64,000 nt of DNA, from positions 147,130 to 211,129 of the forward strand of contig NZ_JANJZD010000009.1 in assembly GCF_024623325.1 (NCBI RefSeq), read 5' to 3'. Shown here in pieces: positions 60,040 through 64,000 of this stretch. Position 1 is the first letter of the stretch, and each line of letters begins with the position of its first letter. The position numbers were made by a program, and so were the translations under genes. Source of the stretch: Acetatifactor muris (GTDB lineage Bacteria; Bacillota; Clostridia; Lachnospirales; Lachnospiraceae). The notes under the pieces are model-generated. The model saw only the letters and a program-made list of their open reading frames with translations. It was not told the origin of the DNA and ran no database searches.

Positions 60040-61458
60040 TTACTTATTCTTTTCCGCTTCCACCTCCCCCTGCTGCAGCATGACCGTCACATGGAATACA
60101 TCCCCTTTCACTTTTATGTTTACACCACCAAAATACCGCTCTGCCATCTCCCTCACATTGGAAAGCCCGATTCCATGCTCCGTGATGATTCCGGGCAGGG
60201 TACTCTGTTTCGTTGTAGGCGGTGCCGAGCCGCCACGCACCTGCACAGGCACAGCCCCGTCAAAGCTGTTCTCCACATCCAGCAGTAAAAACTGTTTCTT
60301 CCGTTTCAGGACAAGGCTTATGAATCCCTTTCCCGGCTCCAGTTTCTCACAGGCTTCTATGGCATTATCCAGAAGGTTGTTCAGTATGATCCCCATGTCA
60401 AATACCGGGATTTCCCCGCCGTACCGGAAATCAGCTTCAAACCGGATGCCCGCTTTCTCCGCCCTGCGGCATTTGTCATTGATGATGACATCCGTCACCG
60501 CATTTCCCGTCACATATTTATACTCCAGCTCCTGCATGGTCTCATCCATCCGCCGGACATAATCCTCAATCTCCCCGTACTCCCCGGCTCCTGCCAGCCC
60601 CTTGATGTTCGCCATGTGGTTCTTCATCTCATGGCGCACCTTCCGGATACTGCCGTAAAAATTCTCTGCTTCCTCCAGCCGCTTTTTCATGGCTTTGACC
60701 TGCTGTTCCTCCACAAAATGCTTCTGCCTTTCATCAAGCAGAATACGGTATCTCTGCCAGAAATAGATCAGTGCGGCTTCCCCTGCAAATATGAAGACTG
60801 CTATCATGGGAACCTTCCATAGCAGATCCGGCTTTTCATCAAACAGGATAAACGCACCGCTTCCTATATTTACAATCAACAGGCCGCTTACCACACCTGC
60901 AATCAGGCTTCCCACAAAATTCAACACGGAAAGCAGGAATACGTCCTGCCATGCCATTATGCCCGTCCCTTTGATGATACTGCGCAGAATGACCGTCATC
61001 GCCACAAATAATGCCGTATAAAGGAAAACAGATAAAGCCATCCCGACTGCTATGCAATGGTACACCTGCTGTTGATAATTCCCCGATAAAGCATCCAAAT
61101 CCTTCATCATCATGTCTGTTATTTTTATATAAATGCTATTTGCTATCAGAAAGCTCAGGCAGTGGAGGTTATAAAAGCCAAGTATCACGAAGACCGCTTT
61201 GCCAATCTGTTTTTTATAATTCACTGCCCCATATCCCAATATTGCCAAAGCTAAAACGGCATACCTGACCCATGATGCACATGGCAGAAACCATAATCCC
61301 ATATTTGCAAGCATGAATATGACTGCCGCAATGCCATCCCTTTTCCCCTTCTTTACATTGAAAGCTGTCGCCCACAAAACAAGGAACATTATGGCTTGTA
61401 TGATTATCTTCCACATATCCAATATGTTATTGGCCATTTCAAATCCTGACTGGCTCAT
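60040..61458 (-). CDS. AgrC-like GHKL sensor histidine kinase
   Basis: A 472-aa membrane kinase. Six to seven hydrophobic segments lie within residues about 10-245. The H-box is RKVRHEMKNHMANIKG, the N-box NNLLDNAIEAC, and the G-box HGIGLSNVREM. This is the AgrC/peptide-sensing HPK10 type, but no AgrD-like precursor gene is adjacent. Start overlaps the response regulator stop by 4 nt. Signal unknown. Confidence 0.92.
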   Translation of the reverse strand: MSQSGFEMANNILDMWKIIIQAIMFLVLWATAFNVKKGKRDGIAAVIFMLANMGLWFLPCASWVRYAVLALAILGYGAVNYKKQIGKAVFVILGFYNLHCLSFLIANSIYIKITDMMMKDLDALSGNYQQQVYHCIAVGMALSVFLYTALFVAMTVILRSIIKGTGIMAWQDVFLLSVLNFVGSLIAGVVSGLLIVNIGSGAFILFDEKPDLLWKVPMIAVFIFAGEAALIYFWQRYRILLDERQKHFVEEQQVKAMKKRLEEAENFYGSIRKVRHEMKNHMANIKGLAGAGEYGEIEDYVRRMDETMQELEYKYVTGNAVTDVIINDKCRRAEKAGIRFEADFRYGGEIPVFDMGIILNNLLDNAIEACEKLEPGKGFISLVLKRKKQFLLLDVENSFDGAVPVQVRGGSAPPTTKQSTLPGIITEHGIGLSNVREMAERYFGGVNIKVKGDVFHVTVMLQQGEVEAEKNK

Positions 61459-62186
61459 AGGCTTTCCTCCGAAATGTAATCCATATATGCCTGCACAAAG
61501 CCGTCATACTTATACCTTGAAAGCAGGAGTTTATCCCCATTCGCCATCCTTACCTCTGTCTTATCGTAGCCTTCCACATGGAAAAGGTTGATAAGATAGC
61601 CCCGGTGGATGCGGTAAAACTGCCCCGCCAGTTCTTCCTCCAGGTCACCGATTTTTGCATAATACTCTATATTTCCGCTTTTCAGGTACAGGACGATATT
61701 ATGGTTCCGGCTCTCCATGTAATAAATATCATTCAGCGGTATGGCTTTTCCCTCGCCGCCATACTGGATCACAAGTTTTTTCTTTCCCTGTTCTGCTTCG
61801 GATAAAATCTGCCCCACTGCCCGGCCAAACACCCCCGAAAACTTCTGTTCATCCACGGGCTTCACCAGATACTGGAACGCCCCTACGTCAAAGGCGTCAT
61901 AGACATATTTTTCATAGCCCGTGACAAATATGATGATTGGCTGCCTGCGTGCATCCATGCCCCGGATATGCCTTGCCAGCCCCATACCGTCCAGCTCCGT
62001 GCCGGAGTCTCCCATCTCTATATCCAAGAACACCAGATCGTGTTCTTTCCCATCCGCCAGATACTCGTCAGCAGAGGCATATTCCGTAATGCTGCATTCT
62101 GTACCCTGCTTTTTGATGAGTGAAACAAGGTAGCCCCTTATATTTTTTTCATCATCACATACTGCAATTTTTACCGTGTCCGCCAC
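61455..62186 (-). CDS. LytTR-family response regulator
   Basis: A 243-aa protein: receiver domain (1-125; acidic pocket AVCDDEKN, phospho-Asp in VFLDIEMGDSG, Lys in YLVKPVDE) and LytTR DNA-binding domain (about 140-240; YYMESRNHNIVLYLKSGN, YRIHRGYLINLFHVEGYDKTEVRMANGDKLLLSRYK). Start is taken as GTG 62186, although GGAG is immediately adjacent; no better start exists before an in-frame stop. Should regulate the downstream array. Confidence 0.9.
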   Translation of the reverse strand: MADTVKIAVCDDEKNIRGYLVSLIKKQGTECSITEYASADEYLADGKEHDLVFLDIEMGDSGTELDGMGLARHIRGMDARRQPIIIFVTGYEKYVYDAFDVGAFQYLVKPVDEQKFSGVFGRAVGQILSEAEQGKKKLVIQYGGEGKAIPLNDIYYMESRNHNIVLYLKSGNIEYYAKIGDLEEELAGQFYRIHRGYLINLFHVEGYDKTEVRMANGDKLLLSRYKYDGFVQAYMDYISEESL

Positions 62187-62461
62187 CTCCAGTCTTCAAC
62201 TAACTTATCGGAAAAAATAGGGGAATTTCTAACGCCTACTTCGTGAATGGTTAATCTGGCTACGTGAATCGCAGATTTTTCATTTTTTTGGTCTAATATT
62301 TTTCGCCTTTCATCCGATAAGGCCATCCGCCTATTACCTCTGACCTCCCCAACTGCCAAGTTAATAATCCAGTGTGGGGGAAAATGACAGAACGCCGCAT
62401 ATGGGGCGATTTCCCATAGCGGCGGTTAGCACTTTATCTGCCAAATTTCAACAGCATTTTC

Positions 62462-62700
62462 AGACAATTTAGCGAAACCCTTATACTATTTGGCAAAACC
62501 CTATACAATTTGGCAAAACCATACTTTTTGGCAAAAGTCCGGGGTTTCGCCAAATTGTATCCGATATTTCCTTATCGCCATATTCACAGCCCTATCCCAA
62601 AACGCAAAAAAGAGGAGCCCACCAGCCGCTCCGGTGAACCCCTCTACGCTCAAAATCCCTTGATTTCAAGCCATTTCTTTATACTTTCGCCAAATCGTAC
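62462..62700. repeat. Iteron-like array around TTTGGCAAAAC
   Basis: Direct copies at 62463-62480, 62483-62501, 62503-62520 and 62521-62537 (core acaatttggcaaaacc) are about 20 bp apart; inverted copies lie at 62544-62560 and 62683-62699. Regular two-turn spacing is typical of initiator- or regulator-binding iterons. Confidence 0.7.
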
Positions 62701-62830
62701 TCAAATTCCTATGGCATCAATTATTGATAGCCGCCTGTGCCGCTGTTAAATTTTGATGACTTTTACCCCGGGTTGAAAATGTTTACCCCTTTTACCCCAC
62801 CCCAATTTGCGGTTCGACAAATCGACAAAT
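62607..62830 (+). repeat. Long diverged direct repeat, right copy
   Basis: Same orientation as 11048-11270. Core block 62707-62769 matches 11153-11215 at 58 of 63 positions. Ends with TTTACCCC and TTCGACA repeats as in the left copy. Confidence 0.75.
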
Positions 62831-62851
62831 TGCGCTTTTGCTACGCCAATG

Positions 62852-63004
62852 CTATTTTACCCGGTACTGCTCGGCCTCCTCGTCCATAAGCGGCCTGCCT
62901 AACGCTTTTACCTCATCAATCATTTTGCGCCATTCATAACGCTTTCCGTCTGACGATTCTGTCAATCTACCGTCTTTCGCATAATCCAGTATATCCTTTT
63001 CCAT
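62852..63004 (-). CDS. Small 50-aa protein after DUF3800
   Basis: Starts MEKDILDYAKDGRLTESSDG and ends EAEQYRVK. Acidic, no recognised family. It lies 31 nt downstream of the DUF3800 stop in the same direction; probable operon partner. Confidence 0.55.
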   Translation of the reverse strand: MEKDILDYAKDGRLTESSDGKRYEWRKMIDEVKALGRPLMDEEAEQYRVK

Positions 63005-63035
63005 TCTAACACATCTGCTCCCTATAAATGTTTCT

Positions 63036-63701
63036 TCAATAACGGCTTAAGATAGTTCTTTTTAAAGTCTCGTACTGAACAAAAAATTCCTGTTCCGATT
63101 TTGAAAATGAATTGGGCTCTGCTTTTTCCGCAAGCAGTTCCATCGTACAAATCAGGTCAGCCGCCTGAAACAATTTATAATCTACAGGCTTAACTTTTCG
63201 GAACTCTACATTGGCATAAAGCGTATTAAAAACAGAAGTCAGAATTTTGGTAAGCTCAATCTGCCCATTGTCGTAATAGATTATAATGCGGTTAAACTGC
63301 TCCCAAAAATTTTGATGTTCCTTTAGTATTCCTGCAATCGCTTTTGATATTCTCGCTGTTAAAGTAATTACATCCGGACATTCATCTTTCCTTATTTTGG
63401 CACAAACATATCGGAAATCCAATTTACGGGCAAAATTAAATAATGCATTAAAAAGGCGTTTTCTTTCTTCCATAAGGTCATTAGCATAAACGGATTCTCT
63501 GCGAATCAGCGGTCCTGTATGGATGGCATGCTGCTTATATCCGATGTTCGCCAAATGACTCTCCAAATCATCAACATTTTTGCTAATATCCACATCCTGA
63601 TTATGTAAAACCATTGCAACCAGATAAAATGGCGCATGAAAATCGTATGGCCCAAAATCGCCCGATTCATCTATAAAAACACTTAAAATCTTTTCAGCCA
63701 T
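63036..63701 (-). CDS. DUF3800 protein
   Basis: A 221-aa protein with the family hallmarks: N-terminal LSVFIDESGDFGPYD, central RIIIYYDNGQIEL, and C-terminal DYKLFQAADLIC, acidic residues consistent with an RNase H-like nuclease fold. Biological role is not established; these genes are often on mobile elements behind structured RNA leaders. Preceded here by promoter, structured leader and terminator. Confidence 0.88.
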   Translation of the reverse strand: MAEKILSVFIDESGDFGPYDFHAPFYLVAMVLHNQDVDISKNVDDLESHLANIGYKQHAIHTGPLIRRESVYANDLMEERKRLFNALFNFARKLDFRYVCAKIRKDECPDVITLTARISKAIAGILKEHQNFWEQFNRIIIYYDNGQIELTKILTSVFNTLYANVEFRKVKPVDYKLFQAADLICTMELLAEKAEPNSFSKSEQEFFVQYETLKRTILSRY

Positions 63702-63737
63702 AGATTATTTCCTTCATCCCTCTCAGATTTCCCTAAC

Positions 63738-63761
63738 AAAAATAGCGGGGAAATTCCCCGC
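63738..63761 (-). terminator. Terminator in the DUF3800 leader
   Basis: Minus-strand GCGGGG-AATTT-CCCCGC followed by TATTTTT, only 36 nt before the DUF3800 start codon. Would stop most transcription from the upstream promoter unless regulated. Confidence 0.8.
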
Positions 63762-63820
63762 CGTTCGGTGGACCAGGGTCTTTCGACCAGCCCAATCAGT
63801 GATACCACTGACTTATTTAT
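63738..63820 (-). ncRNA. Structured leader RNA upstream of DUF3800
   Basis: Transcript predicted to start near 63820 and run through CAGTGGTATCACTG (palindromic), GGGCTGGTCGAAAGACCC and GGTCCACCGAACGG segments into the terminator. Candidate structured RNAs named DUF3800 motifs have been published from exactly this genomic position; I assign it to that class by context, not by alignment. Confidence 0.6.
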
Positions 63821-63826
63821 ATGTTA

Positions 63827-63855
63827 ATATTAACGGAAATATACCTCACTGTCAA
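63827..63855 (-). promoter_or_regulatory. Promoter of the DUF3800 leader
   Basis: Minus-strand TTGACA (63850-63855), 17 bp, TAATAT (63827-63832): close to perfect sigma-A consensus. Confidence 0.85.
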
Positions 63856-63925
63856 TGATGTTCAGAAAAAAACCACGACAAACGCATGAATGTTTACTCC
63901 CACTCAAATCCTAAATTGCGGATTT

Positions 63926-64000
63926 TTAAATTTTCATCAGTTCTTCGATAAACTGTGCCGGTGCAAAGCTTATGTTAAACCGCTTCCTTCTTAGTGACAT
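63926..64000 (-). CDS. 3' end of a gene entering from the right edge (or short ORF)
   Basis: The last 24 residues MSLRRKRFNISFAPAQFIEE then LMKI precede a TAA at 63926. The frame is open to the window edge, so it is probably the C-terminus of a gene lying beyond it. Family not identifiable. Confidence 0.35.
   Translation of the reverse strand: MSLRRKRFNISFAPAQFIEELMKI

Larger units (their letters stand above)
62187..62851. other. Non-coding region with iterons and long repeat
   Basis: 665 nt without a credible gene. It contains the iteron-like array (62462-62700) and the right copy of the long diverged repeat (62607-62830). Confidence 0.6.

Noticed and set aside
63738..63800. tRNA-like fold
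   Set aside because: The stems do not form a cloverleaf and no anticodon arm or T-arm GTTC is in place; it fits a leader with terminator.

Overview
The window looks like a chromosomal stretch of a Clostridia gut anaerobe, most likely a Lachnospiraceae relative. The evidence is mid-range base composition, strong AGGAGG ribosome sites, and the types of genes present: Cna-B-like adhesin, BTAD regulator, large serine recombinase, LytTR two-component system and IS66 remnant. No rRNA or tRNA gene was found. Nearly every gene lies on the minus strand, so biological order runs from high to low coordinates.

Region 1 (1-9.4 kb) is a surface-protein operon: degenerate recombinase (7917-7081), BTAD regulator (7078-5891), small unknown protein (5823-5446), then a very large secreted adhesin that runs off the left edge. 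Upstream lies a 338-bp segment bounded by perfect 21-bp inverted repeats (7977-7997 and 8336-8356). It holds a good sigma-A promoter and a bidirectional terminator, and sits next to an intact tyrosine recombinase (9378-8380). This is the layout of an invertible promoter switch. In the orientation given, the best promoter faces away from the adhesin operon (predicted OFF).

Region 2 (9.4-12.1 kb) is mobile-element debris: an XRE regulator, a truncated IS66 transposase, a toxin-like gene fragment, a 22-bp-arm palindrome, a diverged long repeat, and a compact locus resembling a type I toxin-antitoxin pair (a 34-aa membrane peptide with a convergent small RNA sharing one terminator).

Region 3 (about 12.15-54.7 kb) is a nearly complete tailed-phage (siphovirus-like) prophage. 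In transcription order: sigma-like regulator, small early genes, PD-(D/E)XK-like (DUF2800) and DUF2815 proteins, DNA polymerase A, VapE-type primase/helicase, VRR-NUC nuclease, SNF2 helicase, ArpU-like late regulator, HNH nuclease, zinc-ribbon HTH protein, ParB-fused methylase, a cytosine methyltransferase interrupted by a 350-aa intein exactly before its catalytic cysteine, an amidoligase/gamma-glutamylcyclotransferase cassette, terminases, portal, protease, capsid, connectors, tail genes, fibre, holin, endolysin and a large serine recombinase. A RES-domain gene with its own palindromic promoter is inserted between tape measure and tail chaperones. Five leaders inside the prophage share a TTCAGAG-type motif. 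No CI-type repressor is visible.

Region 4 (54.7-62.2 kb) holds a LytTR response regulator and GHKL histidine kinase followed by a tandemly duplicated family of small signal-less proteins. Four of their genes are preceded by the same two-hairpin sequence, with compensatory changes in the stems.

Region 5 (62.2-64 kb) has an iteron-like array, the second copy of the long diverged repeat seen at 11.1 kb, and a DUF3800 gene preceded by a promoter, a structured leader and a terminator. This arrangement matches the published DUF3800 RNA motifs.
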